Positions 10,710 to 21,125 of a stretch of 64,000 bases of DNA are shown piece after piece. Origin of the DNA: Beverwykella pulmonaria (Eukaryota > Ascomycota > Dothideomycetes > Pleosporales > Melanommataceae); assembly GCA_001599595.1 (NCBI GenBank), contig BCHH01000004.1, positions 1,950,051 to 2,014,050 of the forward strand. The letters run 5' to 3'. Below the pieces are notes generated by a model. The model saw only the letters and a program-made list of their open reading frames with translations, did not search any database and was not told where the DNA came from. The translations under genes were made by a program, and so were the position numbers. How positions within the stretch are numbered: position 1 is the stretch's first letter; every line of letters begins with the position of its first letter.

Positions 10710-12237
10710 TCATTCAAAGACAATATAATTGTCAACTTCAGTCACATCCTCACCAGCTGAGAATTTATTCTGGATTTGAAGCATCATGCAATACTCTTCC
10801 GTCTGGGCGTTTGGAAACTCGGAAGGTTGTTCATTGGCCTTGACCTTATCGTTTGGGTCATATATCGGGGCGTGTTTCTCGAAGTTTTCGGGAATCTTAA
10901 GAAGACCTTTTGCGGTAATATTGGTTTGAATCCAGTGGAGATTCTGCAAAACTGTATTCGTAGAAGCAGCGTCGGATTTTCCCAGTGCTATGTCAAGGGA
11001 TGCGTCCCGAGCGAGCGGGCCATCACCAAAGGAACGGATGATCGAGAGCCATTCCTCATCGTAGTGAAGGGTAAATTTGCCCTCGGGCGTCTTCTGCATA
11101 TAAGGTGTTGTAGAAGTATCTCCAACGTTACAACACGCGTTGACTTCAAGGAGTTCAAGAAATTCGCGGTTTAGACCAGGTTTATCAAGAGCAAGAAAAT
11201 TTGTAACAGTATTCGTAATATCCGGAGGTGGAGACTTAGGGTCGCTCTTCTGCTTTCTGGAAACAGCTCCGAACATGGATATTGGCAATTGAGCCCGTAA
11301 CTTGTCGGAGATTGCCAAATCTTTGAATATATCTTCAACCACATTGCCCTTGTGTTCCACAACTGCGGAATACTTGACGTGCATATGACCCGAGAACCAA
11401 TATTTGGGTCGCAGATGGTTCATTACCTGTTCGGCAGGAGCACTACCGAGATTATCGATCTTAGCGCTTTCAAAGAAGCTGGGCCGGTCGGCGAAAAGCT
11501 TTTTGTAGTCTCCGAACCACTCTACGCGCCGAGGCCAGTCGTGGCTGATGCCGATATCAACCGGAAACCGAACTTGGAGCAGCTTGGAGATATCGCATTC
11601 CCGAACATGAAAAACGGACCGGATCTCATTTCTGTCGTACGGAAGACGCTCATGATGCGGCTTACGATAATCCGCACTTTTGAAGATGCCAGAGAGACCA
11701 GCAATGCGGAAGGGTCCATAACGCAGGACGTTCACGGCCCCCAAATAATATATGTTTGGCGCCAACCAACCACCATAGTAGAGCTCAGAGAAATAGTTTG
11801 AAGCTTCATGATTGCCTCCAATCACGAGCGTTAGCACTGGGGCCTGCTTCTCCCCGCTATAATACCGGTAGAAGTCACCGATGTTTCGATATTTCCAGGG
11901 AACGGATATGCAATTCAAATCGCGTTCGTTGCGGATAGCCTAAGAACACGTTAATAACCACTTGAGGATGAACAGAGGGCGGGAAATTATTTGCCTGAAA
12001 GTCTCCACAGATGATGAGGAAATCAAGATTTGCCATACCCCAACCTCGGGATTCGCATGCCTTCTCGAGAGAATTGTAGATGTTGTCTAAGGAACCATGG
12101 CACTGGCGAGAATTAGTATAGGATGTTATCCAACTCGTTGAGGCTTACAGGCTACTTACGCAGCCTTCAACAGCAATTTTCAAAGGCGGTATGGAGAGCT
12201 CGGGTCGTCCTGTCTTAAGTTCAGTGAAGTTAGACAT
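10710..12237 (-). CDS. DBR1: RNA lariat debranching enzyme
   Basis: Three exons (12237-12160, 12102-11995, 11939-10710) encode 471 residues. Dbr1 is a nuclear metallophosphoesterase that hydrolyses the 2'-5' bond of excised intron lariats. The chain matches the human enzyme in order: VEGCCHGSLDNIY, ICGDFQAIRNERDL, VPWKYR, FYRYYSGEKQAPVLT, IGGNHEASN, YGGWLAPNIYYLG, GISHDWPRR (read as IGISHDWP) and WFSGHMHVKY. These supply the metal-binding cysteine, histidine, aspartate and asparagine residues of the family. Intron 1 is GT-AG. Intron 2 (11994-11940, 55 nt) starts with GC after CAG and ends with TTCTTAG; reading through it shifts frame, so a GC-AG intron is required. The C-terminal third is divergent, as usual in fungal homologues. 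Confidence 0.95.
11940..11994 (-). other. GC-AG intron in DBR1
   Basis: The donor reads CAG|GCAAAT, a close match to the known GC-donor consensus AG|GCAAGT, and the acceptor reads TTCTTAG. A branch-like TTAAC lies 11-15 bases upstream of the acceptor. The length of 55 (3n+1) makes splicing obligatory for the GDFQ-AIRNE join seen in Dbr1 proteins. Confidence 0.85.
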
Positions 12238-12844
12238 GACTTTAATTGTAAGAGTGGATAAAACAATGCAGAAATCTAGGATAACCTTCTTTAATATGCC
12301 GATGCTGTATTAAGCTGCCATAGGCAGCAACAGTGACTCATAGAATAGCATAAAAGCTATACCTAAAATGGAATTATTACAACTTAGCATACGGGGACGC
12401 TAGCAGAGATGCAGTCGCATTGCTCCTCTCTTTACAGCAGTATTGTAGGAAGGAGCTCGATTTGAGGAATTATCGTGGGCGGGGATTTTGCCGAGCCGCT
12501 ATTCCTCATGAAAAACGAACTCCGTTGTACCACCGGCAAGTTAATTGGGTTTTAGTCTCGTGATATCCTCTAGACTAAGATCGTATTAGAGATTACGGCA
12601 CGTGACAAGAATAGTCCCTCTTCGGCCGAGAGAATTACCCTAACGGGTTAACCGAAGCATCCTCATGACGTAGGGCCTCAACGGATCAACCTTAGAGGTA
12701 CCTCGGGGGTGTGTCTGTCCCCACAAATCCACAATCTTAGCAAAATGGAGCACATAAGACACGCGGGGCCCCGGCGTTTATTCTCCTCAAGTCTCGAGAA
12801 GACTGCTAAGAAGTGTGAGTGTAAAACATAGGAAGGTTACGACC
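12238..12844. promoter_or_regulatory. Divergent intergenic region between DBR1 and sugar transporter
   Basis: This 607-base region separates two genes transcribed away from each other and must carry both promoters. I see no open frame of note. A CACGTGAC element (E-box-like) lies near 12600; a functional role is not shown. Confidence 0.5.
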
Positions 12845-15309
12845 ATGACGGAGAACAAATCCACGAACGCTTCTCCTCCCTCTTACGATGAGAAAGCCAC
12901 GACTCACCAGGAGCCTGACCTGGCTGACGCTGTCGGCCGCCGTCAGTCGGTAGCCTTGAATATCGTTGAAAACCCTCTGAAGGTACGCTTGGCAATGTCT
13001 GTGTTCGTTGTTATATCCGGTCTTCACACTGATTCTCCTTTTTCGTCCCACAGCGCAGCTCCCCGGAGCAAACGGTCGCCGATGCGCGGACTTTCGCTGA
13101 GACCCATGGGATGGCTGAGCACGCCGCTTTGTTTGGCCGGGCTGCTCTTGTTGCGCGTGATCCCTTGAGGTTCGAAATGGTTACGGAGCTGGAAGAACAA
13201 GAGCGCGTTGCGCTCGCCTACGAGAGGGACCACAAATGGCACGGCCCTTTCATGCTTTGGTACTCGATCTCTCTGTGTGCCATTGGAGCCGCCACGCAAG
13301 GATGGGACCAGACTGGATCCAACGGGGCTAATCTGTCCTTCCCAAAGGAATTCGGCATTGATGGCAAAGGGAGAGACGAATGGATCGTGGGAATCATTAA
13401 TGCGATCATCTTCCTAACAGCCGGTCTCATGTCAGTCCCTTCCTCACTTTCAGTTACACCGATGATTGACCTTGCAAACAGTGGTGCCTTTATCGTAGAT
13501 CCACTGAACCATTACTTTGGCCGAAGAGGCGAGATTTTCATTACTGCTTGCTGTCTCACTGCAACTCCGATTGGTTCCGGTTTCGCAAAGTCATGGCAAG
13601 GACTGTTCGCAGCGCGTTTTGTCATGGGCATCGGTATTGGTGCAAAAAACGCCACTGTCCCCATCTACTCTGCCGAGATGGCCCCGGCTCGAATTCGAGG
13701 TGCCCTCGTCATGTTCTGGCAACTTTGGGTCGTGGCTGGTGAGCTTATTCTTCTCCACTATCCCGTGACCGACATATTTGCTGATTTCCTCTCTGTAGGT
13801 ATCTTCTTAGGCTTCTGCGCCAATGTCATTGTCAAAGACACTGGCGACATTGCTTGGCGACTCCAACTTGGTTCAGCGTTTATCCCATCCTTCATCCTCG
13901 GCGTCGGTATCTTCTTCTGTCCCGAGTCCCCTCGTTGGCTTATGAAACACGGCAAGCTCGCTCAAGGATTCAAATCAATGTTACGCTTACGATCTCATCC
14001 CATTATTGCTGCAAGGGACTACTACTACTCGTACGTTATCTACGACGTGGAGCTTCGAGAGGCTGGAGGCTCGGGCTACTTCAACCGCTTGTGGGATTGT
14101 TTCGCTGTGCCTAGAATCAGGCGTGCGAACTACGGTGCCTCAACTGGTACGTGAGCTAGGGTATAAGCTCGAGGGTTTGCTACCTGTTCAATACTTGAAC
14201 GGTTCAAACTTTTGCTTTTATCCCTTTCCTTACACTATAAATATCGTCTAACTATTTTAAGTAATGATTGCGCAACAGATGTGCGGCATCAACAGTAAGT
14301 CGTCCCTCGTGTCAATTGACGACCCTGACGCCTTGCAGTTATCTCATTCTACAGCTCAACCATCTTCGAAAACGTCGGCTACACCCCAACTCAGGCCTTG
14401 TACGCGTCTTTGGGATATGGTGCTATCCAGGTCGTGTCTACCATCCCTACGTTATTCCTTATTGACACCAAAGGCCGACGAACCCTGACTTTAGCCGTGA
14501 GACGCCCTGAACTTTGTGCATGGAGATTACTGACTAAGAAACAAAGACATTTCCCTTCATGTGTCTATTCCTGTTGGCAGCGGGTTTGTCTCTTCTTAAA
14601 CACACAGGTAGCCGCGGAGAACAAATTGGACCAGTCGTTTTGTAAGTTTACCAATATTGCTTATTCATGCTGAGTTCAATGGGTAACTTTCTTCGACTAG
14701 GTTCGTCTACCTCTTTACAATATGCTATTCCTTAGGCGAAGGGCCAGTAGCATTCCAGTACTCTGCCGAAGTGTTTCCTACTATTCAGCGAGAGCAAGGA
14801 ATGGCTTGGGCCGTTTGCATCAATAACACTTTCGGTGAGCACTTCAGACCACAACCGACCGATATCTCACTCACAGCGTCCTCTATAGCCGGTATTCTTA
14901 GCCTAACTTTCCCCCGAATGCAAACCGTCATGACTCCGACCGGAGCTTGTAAGTTCACCCTACTAAATCCCACCACAGACGTAGGAGAATTTGCTGACCA
15001 TTGCTCTAGTCGGTTTCTATGCTGGGCTTAACCTTATCGCCTGGTTTATGATCTTCTGCTTCGTGAGAGAGACCAAGCAGCTCACACTGGAGGAGTTAGA
15101 CCGTAGGCCAAACTCTACTCAACTTATCTATCCTCGCGCTGACGTGTCTCGCAGAGGTCTTCTCTGTCCCAACCAAAAGTTTCATATCCTACGAGTGGAC
15201 CATTTGGCTTCCATACTTCATCAAACGACACGTCTTCCGACAGAAAATTGCTAAGCCACCACCAATCATCGAGAAGGCTGGGAATATCGATGACATTCTC
15301 CAAGGGTAG
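12845..15309 (+). CDS. MFS sugar/polyol transporter (sugar porter family)
   Basis: A multi-exon gene beginning at the ATG at 12845 ([17 protein letters not shown]) and ending with the TAG at 15307-15309. About eight short GT-AG introns are needed to join the conserved pieces. The N-terminus carries a long cytosolic stretch, then [11 protein letters not shown] at transmembrane helix 1. Sugar porter signatures follow: FGRRGE after helix 2, [34 protein letters not shown] at the end of the first half, then [40 protein letters not shown] and [13 protein letters not shown] near the C-terminus. All hallmark segments are present, so it is likely functional. Substrate cannot be assigned; related fungal carriers move hexoses, myo-inositol or quinate-like compounds across the plasma membrane. 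It has no partner catabolic genes nearby. Confidence 0.9.
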
Positions 15310-15522
15310 AGTGTAATAGAGAAACGTGGCTTTCAAAGAATTATCTATAAGCTATTCCGATAGCGCCTTCAAGAAGTAAAATATAAAGAGAAAGGGCAAA
15401 ATAATTTAGAATAAGAGCATAGAAGAAACTTTCTCGGCATTCGAAGCTTTAACGTAACTAGAACCTAGAAGTACTTAAATAAGATTCAAAATAAACTCAC
15501 ACAAATCAATAATAAAGGAATG
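15310..15522. other. AT-rich spacer
   Basis: A compositionally AT-rich spacer (about 15340-15520) with no open frame. It separates the sugar transporter from a degenerate MYND-like frame. Confidence 0.4.
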
Positions 15523-15744
15523 TTAGGCACGTCTACTGGCGGAAAATGATGAGCAATTTGGTATCAGAGAATTGACCCGATAGACAAATAGCTCTAAACT
15601 ATGGATCCTGCAGTCTCGTTTGTGATCCTTCCAATGCGGCTTATCGCGCGCAGAGTTGCAGTAGCTATTGAGCCTACAGCGGTCAAAGGTCAGAGTCGCA
15701 ATCTTCCCACAGGGTGTGCAGTATTTGTTTGTATCGTTGTTCAT
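15523..15744 (-). pseudogene. Degenerate MYND-type zinc finger fragment
   Basis: A 73-codon frame from the ATG at 15744 begins CTPCGKIATL and then reads DRCRLNSYCNSARDKPHWK and DHKRDC. The MYND pattern is C-x2-C, C-x2-C, YC-x3-C, HW-x2-HK-x2-C. Two of the expected cysteines are absent here (the position three before DRC is phenylalanine; the position four after YC is arginine), so zinc binding is doubtful. Single-base changes would explain both losses. The rest of the frame has no domain. It could also be an unusual short gene, but I favour a decaying fragment. Confidence 0.5.
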
Positions 15745-16050
15745 GGTAGTAGTGGTGATAGGGGTCGTGGAAGGGGTGAAAGAGCGTGATGGTCATCATC
15801 GAGAAGAAGAAAGTGGGCTTAAGTATTAGAGCGGCAGGCGTGGAGAGTGAAATAATCCGGGTTGGAAGAGTAAGTGAGGGCAGATGAATGGCAAGTGAAG
15901 GCAAACGAAATCAATAGTAGTGTGAAGACAAAAATCTTGCACTCCACACAAGCTACAATGTTCAAGAGAGAAAGCACGCACCCTTCTTTGCTGTTCTCAT
16001 GCGCAGAAATCCAGGTGGGACTTCACAGCAAAAATTTTATGCAATGTTTA
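15745..16050. other. Gene-free spacer
   Basis: No supported gene. The frame at 15683-15904 on the minus strand overlaps the MYND-like fragment in another phase and is not supported. Confidence 0.4.
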
Positions 16051-16233
16051 TGCCGTGATGTGACGAAGTAGATAGAGAAAGATAATTGATATTGATTCTA
16101 CAGAGGAGCTACCGAAGGGATATCTATAGTCTTACCAGGCACGCTAGGAGCCAAGATACACAATCGCAAACATAGAGGTGAGTCACATGAGCAAACATCA
16201 AGGTGTCTCATCATGTGACTCACAGGCCGACAG
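16051..16233 (-). repeat. Dispersed TGAGTCA repeat, copy A
   Basis: Read on the minus strand, this copy shares with 35979-36115 and 61704-61912 a body containing TCCTAGCGTGCCTGGTAAGA, CTTCGGTAGCTCCTCTGTAG and AATCAATATC. Its plus-strand right end carries a 13-bp inverted pair: GTGAGTCACATGA at 16178-16190 and TCATGTGACTCAC at 16211-16223. It ends with CACAGGCCGACAG, also present in copy C. No coding capacity. It may be a miniature element or solo terminal repeat of unknown family. Confidence 0.85.
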
Positions 16234-17528
16234 TTTAATTAGAGCTTATGTGTTGGTGGGCCTGTTGCTAACATATAGATTCGTGCAGCCGAGAGAATCT
16301 CGCTTTAAATCATTCGCCCCGGCTGTTGTATGATGTCCAAAAATTTAAATTCCTTTCCAGCGAAAGCCCGGCAGTCTCACCGGGTCTAAATCTCTTACAA
16401 CCCCAAGTATTTGTTCTATTTACAGGTGTCGGCGTAGATGCAGGAGTGCGAAGAAGGAGTTGTTAAGAGGGACATGTGATTCCCGCGATCTATTGTGAGG
16501 GTATATTACAATGACACAAGTCTCTCCGCATGGGCTTAACAGTTAATATTTAAATCTAGATTACATTAAAATTATTGCTCGTAATATGCTTTCATAAGAG
16601 CTGTGCTAGAGGTATTGCCTTTCGCTCGATAACATTGACCGTAGCTGTATGTTAATTAGGATCGTCCTCAACACTTACAGGGTTCTCTAAGCTAATTGGG
16701 ATCGTCCTCAGCCACATACATTACTCTTTTAGAGCATCTTCCTTTTCCATCTATAAGTAGCTTTATCTTCGGTCTGCAGTCAAACCTGAGAAAAGTATGT
16801 AAGCAGTATGCTTCTGCAGTGCTTTCTCATCTTTTGTATAGCCAGCTTTGCTCATCGCACCTTGCTCAGAACATTCACAATACAATCATACACAACACCC
16901 AACCCTTCTTATATTACTACTCCAGTGTCCCACAGGACACCCACCACCATCCCCCGACGTGCATTTTCTCGGCTAGTGGTGAGATGTCATCGGTCAATCT
17001 GTTATCTGTACAGACCACTGGAGACATTTTGCGCTCTTGGCACACAGGTGTGTGGATGGCGAGGCTAAAGTTCAGCTCGCCTATCTCTAAGCCATTTGTC
17101 CATTCTCGGTTATTCAGATCTCCTGTCAATCCTGGCTGCTTCTAGCGCGCTGCATTCATTCTTGTGGCTTCGCTTAAATTTGACTTCAATAATCTGGGCA
17201 AACCGACCGAAGGTTGAAACCTTGGTGAGTTTCCTTGCATAAAAGGCGCTGGAGTGTGCGAAGATAGTTAAGACTGATGCGGCGCGAATCGCATCGGGTG
17301 ATCTGTCAAATTGGCTCATGTATGGGGCAGTTCTGTCTTTGAATATGTTGCGAGCTTAAAGTTGAAGGTGCGAGGGCTGTTCCTGCTTGATGCACGTGCC
17401 ACACCCGCTTGTGGACATTGCCATATTCTTTTTGTATTCCAGCCGCGACCCCTTCTTTGATACAAGATACAAATTTAACAGAGGAGGTAACTGAGACTGT
17501 TCTCTCCAGGTGCGCAATATTTTTGACC
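16234..17528. other. Gene-free stretch with a short direct repeat
   Basis: No domain or credible splice model was found. The plus-strand frame 16696-17145 is rich in common residues without a family match. The direct repeat at 16651-16710 is listed separately. The 3' end should include the promoter of the Ca2+/H+ exchanger. Confidence 0.45.
16651..16710 (+). repeat. 20-bp direct repeat, 40-bp period
   Basis: GTTAATTAGGATCGTCCTCA at 16651-16670 recurs as GCTAATTGGGATCGTCCTCA at 16691-16710, with two transition differences and a start-to-start distance of 40. Confidence 0.8.
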
Positions 17529-19369
17529 ATGTACAAAACGCTTGTCGGCACAACATCGGTGAAGGAGGAGGGCTATTTGGCCGAGTCAGGCGGCGAAGAT
17601 TACGATTCATCGGAAAGGACACTTCTGAGCATTTCCTATAGTAATGGGAACAATGAGGCCCGGCATGTTCAATCCTCGACCGGATACCGCACCTTTGACG
17701 AACAGTCATCCAAATCCAAACTTTCAGTTAGATCACCACACTAATTCGTATTATGGACGAAATCTAACATGCTCTTTAGGGTACTTACGAGTATATCCCA
17801 CAGGGTGTCCTCACGTCTCCACTGGCAAAGAGCAAGGCCCTTCGGACGACGCTATCTCTGAATCCCACGGCCAAGTTCGTTCAAGAATACTGGAGCATCA
17901 TCATCCTCACCTTTTCGCCAATTGGCCTCTTCGCATCTCGCCTTGGTCTAAGCGAATCGGCAGTGTTTGTGTTGAACAGCTTGGCTGTCATTGCTCTCGC
18001 AGATATACTCTGCCGTGCCACCGATGACGTCGCAAGCCATTGTGGTGAGACAACAGGAGCGTTGTTGAACATCTCTATGGGTAATGCTCCTGAGCTGGTC
18101 CTCTTGTACGCTTCCTCTATTCCCGAGCCAGAGACATAGTGAAGCTAATATTTGATAGCATGTAATGTTTACCCATGTACCTCCACATCTTAACCTCCCA
18201 ACTGACAGTTACCAGTAATGCATTGATCCAGCGGGAGTATATGATTGTCAGAGCCTCCACTCTCGGCTCTATTATCGTAAACATTCTTTTCGTCCCTGGC
18301 CTTTCTATCTTGGCCGGAGAAGTCCAACAGCGCGGCCAGGCGTACAATCTCTTAGCGACTCGCATCGCGGCAAGCTTACTATTCCTGGCCACGGTGAGCC
18401 TGTTGATTCCAGTGCGCTCCAAGCCCTATTCTAAGATTCGTTGATCTTACTCTAACTACCCACTAGTCCCTACTCCAGACATCTGAAGACACCTTTCAGC
18501 TCTCCAGCGACGTCCTGATGATCAGCCGCGTCGTCTCCATTGTCTTCATCGTGGTGTACTTTATCTACCTCTGGTCTCAAACTGGATCCTACAAATTCAC
18601 TTACAGGCCACTGACCCAGCTCGACCTCAATGTCTCAGAAAAGATGCTAGAGATTTCTCCACCGCCGTACCAGCTCCAATGCAGCAAAATTTCTACTCAC
18701 GGCCACCACTCCAACGAAGCCCAAATCTGGAAAACTGATGTGGAAAATTGTGCGCACCATCAGATATCTGCACCCTCCGCCATATCTGATTCGTTAGGAG
18801 AGGATATCAAAGCCGCCCTAACTCTCGCAGCCTGGATCCGCACTTGCCTCCCCGTCGTCCTTGTCGCCCTCTCCACCTTCCTAATTTCCCTTTGCAGCTC
18901 CTTCCTCGTGAACAGCATAGATCACTTCGCCTCGCAAACTTGCATATCCAAAACCATGGTCGGCCTGATCATCCTTCCCCTCGTTAGCAACGCCGCGGAA
19001 CTCGTTTCCGGGATCATGTTTGCCTCGAAGAAGCGGATGGATCTCGCTTTCGCAGTTTCGATCGGGTCGGCTGTTCAAATCGCGTTGTTTGTTATGCCGC
19101 TGGTCGTGCTGACTGCTTGGGGCATGGATACAGGTATGGGGTTGGCATTTACGAGGTTTGAGGGTGGTACGTTGATTTGGAGCATGGTTTTGTTCTTTGG
19201 ATTGGGGTTAGATGATAGGTGTAGTGTACTGAAGGGCGTTGGGTTGACGGCGGGGTATGTTGCTATTGGGTAAGTGGAACCCAAGATTCAAGAAGGGGAA
19301 ACTAGATTTGTGAAAGTGGGCTAACATTATGATAGACTTGCGAGTTACTTTTTACGAGACATGGAGTAG
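17529..19369 (+). CDS. Ca2+/H+ exchanger (CAX / CaCA superfamily), vacuolar type
   Basis: Six exons (17529-17726, 17780-18105, 18159-18161, 18216-18393, 18467-19269, 19336-19369) encode 513 residues. The ATG at 17529 was chosen because its frame reaches a phase-0 donor (TCA|GTTAGA) that fits the acceptor at 17779. CAX proteins use the proton gradient to move Ca2+ into vacuoles. The first alpha repeat reads GNAPELVLF, then ALIQREYMIVRASTLGSII; the second reads NAAELVSGIMFASKKRMDLA and GSAVQIALFVMPLVVL. These carry the paired acidic residues of the family. Between them lies an acidic or histidine-containing loop (HGHHSNEAQIWK). The third exon is only three bases and is needed to keep the canonical five-residue gap between EL and AL in alpha repeat 1. 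The subgroup differs from classic Vcx1 (P for A/V in NAPEL). Confidence 0.87.
18159..18161 (+). other. Predicted 3-nt microexon (CAT) in the CAX gene
   Basis: The bases CAT lie between an acceptor (TTTGATAG) and a donor (GTAATG). They split a 110-base gap into introns of 53 and 54 bases, each with its own branch-like site (gctaat; cttaacc). Joining gives CTC TTC ATT AAT (LFIN), which restores the standard helix spacing. Direct joining without it gives one residue fewer, and the other acceptor options run into stops. Confidence 0.65.
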
Positions 19370-21125
19370 CATTCAGGGACGGTTTAATCGGGCATGGAGT
19401 TACCGGGAGATATTCTTTCCTCTTTAGACTTATCCTTATAATCATCCTTCTTTCACATTTACTCTTGCACTGTATATATTTCCTGGTATCAGCCAGCTAT
19501 CTCTTTTCCTGCTCAAATCGCATAAAAACGCGTTTTCTGATCATTGAATTTGGGCTATTTACTCAATCTTCTTCTCTCCTTTTTCACTCTTTGTTCCCAG
19601 CACAAAGTTTAATTTAGTATACGAACAGTAGGTTTTGCCTCTAAGGATTTTATTTATTTATCTACTTCCCTCGATCTCAACACCTCTCATTCAATCCATA
19701 AGACTATCATTCACACACCATCGCTGCAGATCTACCCCTGCATCTTGATACGAGTGGATTAGTGACTGTTGCAGTCGGGCGTGAGTAGGTGCGCGTATGG
19801 AAATATTCATGCTATAAGTCTATGAACGTTGACAGTGTTCGCATATCGTATCTACGACACTGGTGTCAGATGTGCTACATCGATCTTTCCGTGCATGAGG
19901 GAAAAGGAGGAAAGAGGAGGATTCCCACCGAAACATCGCCTGCGTACGATAACGTCATAGAGCTTACAGGATAAAAAGCCACCGCATGCGCCCATCTTCG
20001 CGCTCATGGTACTATGTCTGCATGTTTATGGCTACGCCATTTTTGTCCAAGTCCTCGAGAAGTACACTTATAGCAATTAAGACAACTCTGTGTCTACGGG
20101 AATAAAATTCTTACAGATAGAACCCTCTGGCCCCTTTTTGCCATCTTGCCATTTTATTTTCTCTGCCGTAATTCCACCGCCGACATATTCAATACAACGT
20201 CTTATGAAGATTTACTTTCCAAATTCCCGGATGGCTGAACACGAGGCGTGCTTTAGAAGTCGACTAGATCCCATAACGACGCGTTATGTAAGATATTAAT
20301 AAGAACAAGGCATAGCAACAAATATGTGGCGCTCGATCTATTTGCCCGCATCGCAAAACTCTAACATGTATCGACGATAACCTTCAGTAAATTTGAGAAT
20401 GACCTCCCTCCGAATATGTGTCTTTCAAGCAATATAACATCATCCTCGCGTGTTCGTACTCTTGCCGTGCTCCTCTACGTGCCCGTTCTCTCCCCTTTGC
20501 TTCCGGTATTGCACTATTAAAAAGAAAATTGCTAAGCTTCCTCAACAAGAACAGAACACGTTCGGCTTCGAGGAAAGCGCCGTCCACGCCACTAGTATCA
20601 ATGATTCCGGCTTGGCCAAAGCTGCTGATCCTATGAAGCCTTCCTCGGCGTGTTGGCTGCAGCTGGGACCGATTCAATGACGTGGTGGACAGAAAATGTA
20701 CTCCATTATTCCCCATACAGCATCATGCTACAGCAGATGTGGCATCTGCAACCGGGTAGAGCGCAACGTTTCTATGCTACCACAAGCGTTGGCGGCGAGA
20801 ATAGGTAGACCCTGGATGGAGAGGGGAAACTCTGGTTCAGAAGGAGAAATGGTGCCGTTTACGAGTGATGAGAGTCACCCTGTCTACCCAGTGCAATGCA
20901 ACGTAAGAAGCTCTGTGCTGTCGTTGGATAACAAGCAGGAACAAGTCTCCTTGGTGATGTGTGCAGAGTTCCAGACTCTTGCATTCGTGTGGTGAATTAC
21001 TGAACCGTTGCCGAACTAAATCGTTTCATGATCTCGGTGAATAAGGAAATCTAATAGATATTGATGATCTAACCCGGTGCGAACTCGAACACGGATCAAA
21101 AGATGGACTTGGTAACGCTCGTTCT
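19370..21125. other. Gene-free stretch of 1.75 kb
   Basis: Frames at 20384-20716 (minus) and 20696-20995 (plus) have no domain, start context or splice partners that convince me. The region is pyrimidine-rich just after the CAX stop, as in fungal 3' untranslated sequence. Nothing else is seen. Confidence 0.45.

Noticed and set aside
17644..18027. Alternative N-terminus for the CAX gene starting MGTMRPGMFNPRP
   Set aside because: Its available donors are in phase 2, while the acceptors before TYEYIPQG need phase 0; the frame from 17529 fits instead.
20384..20716. 110-codon minus-strand open frame
   Set aside because: No family resemblance, overlapping frames of similar length on the other strand, no splice partners.
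21061..21105. Possible tRNA T-arm (GTTCGAGTTC on the minus strand)
   Set aside because: Only a short stem can form and no matching acceptor or anticodon arm is found; upstream bases belong to the receptor gene's coding end.
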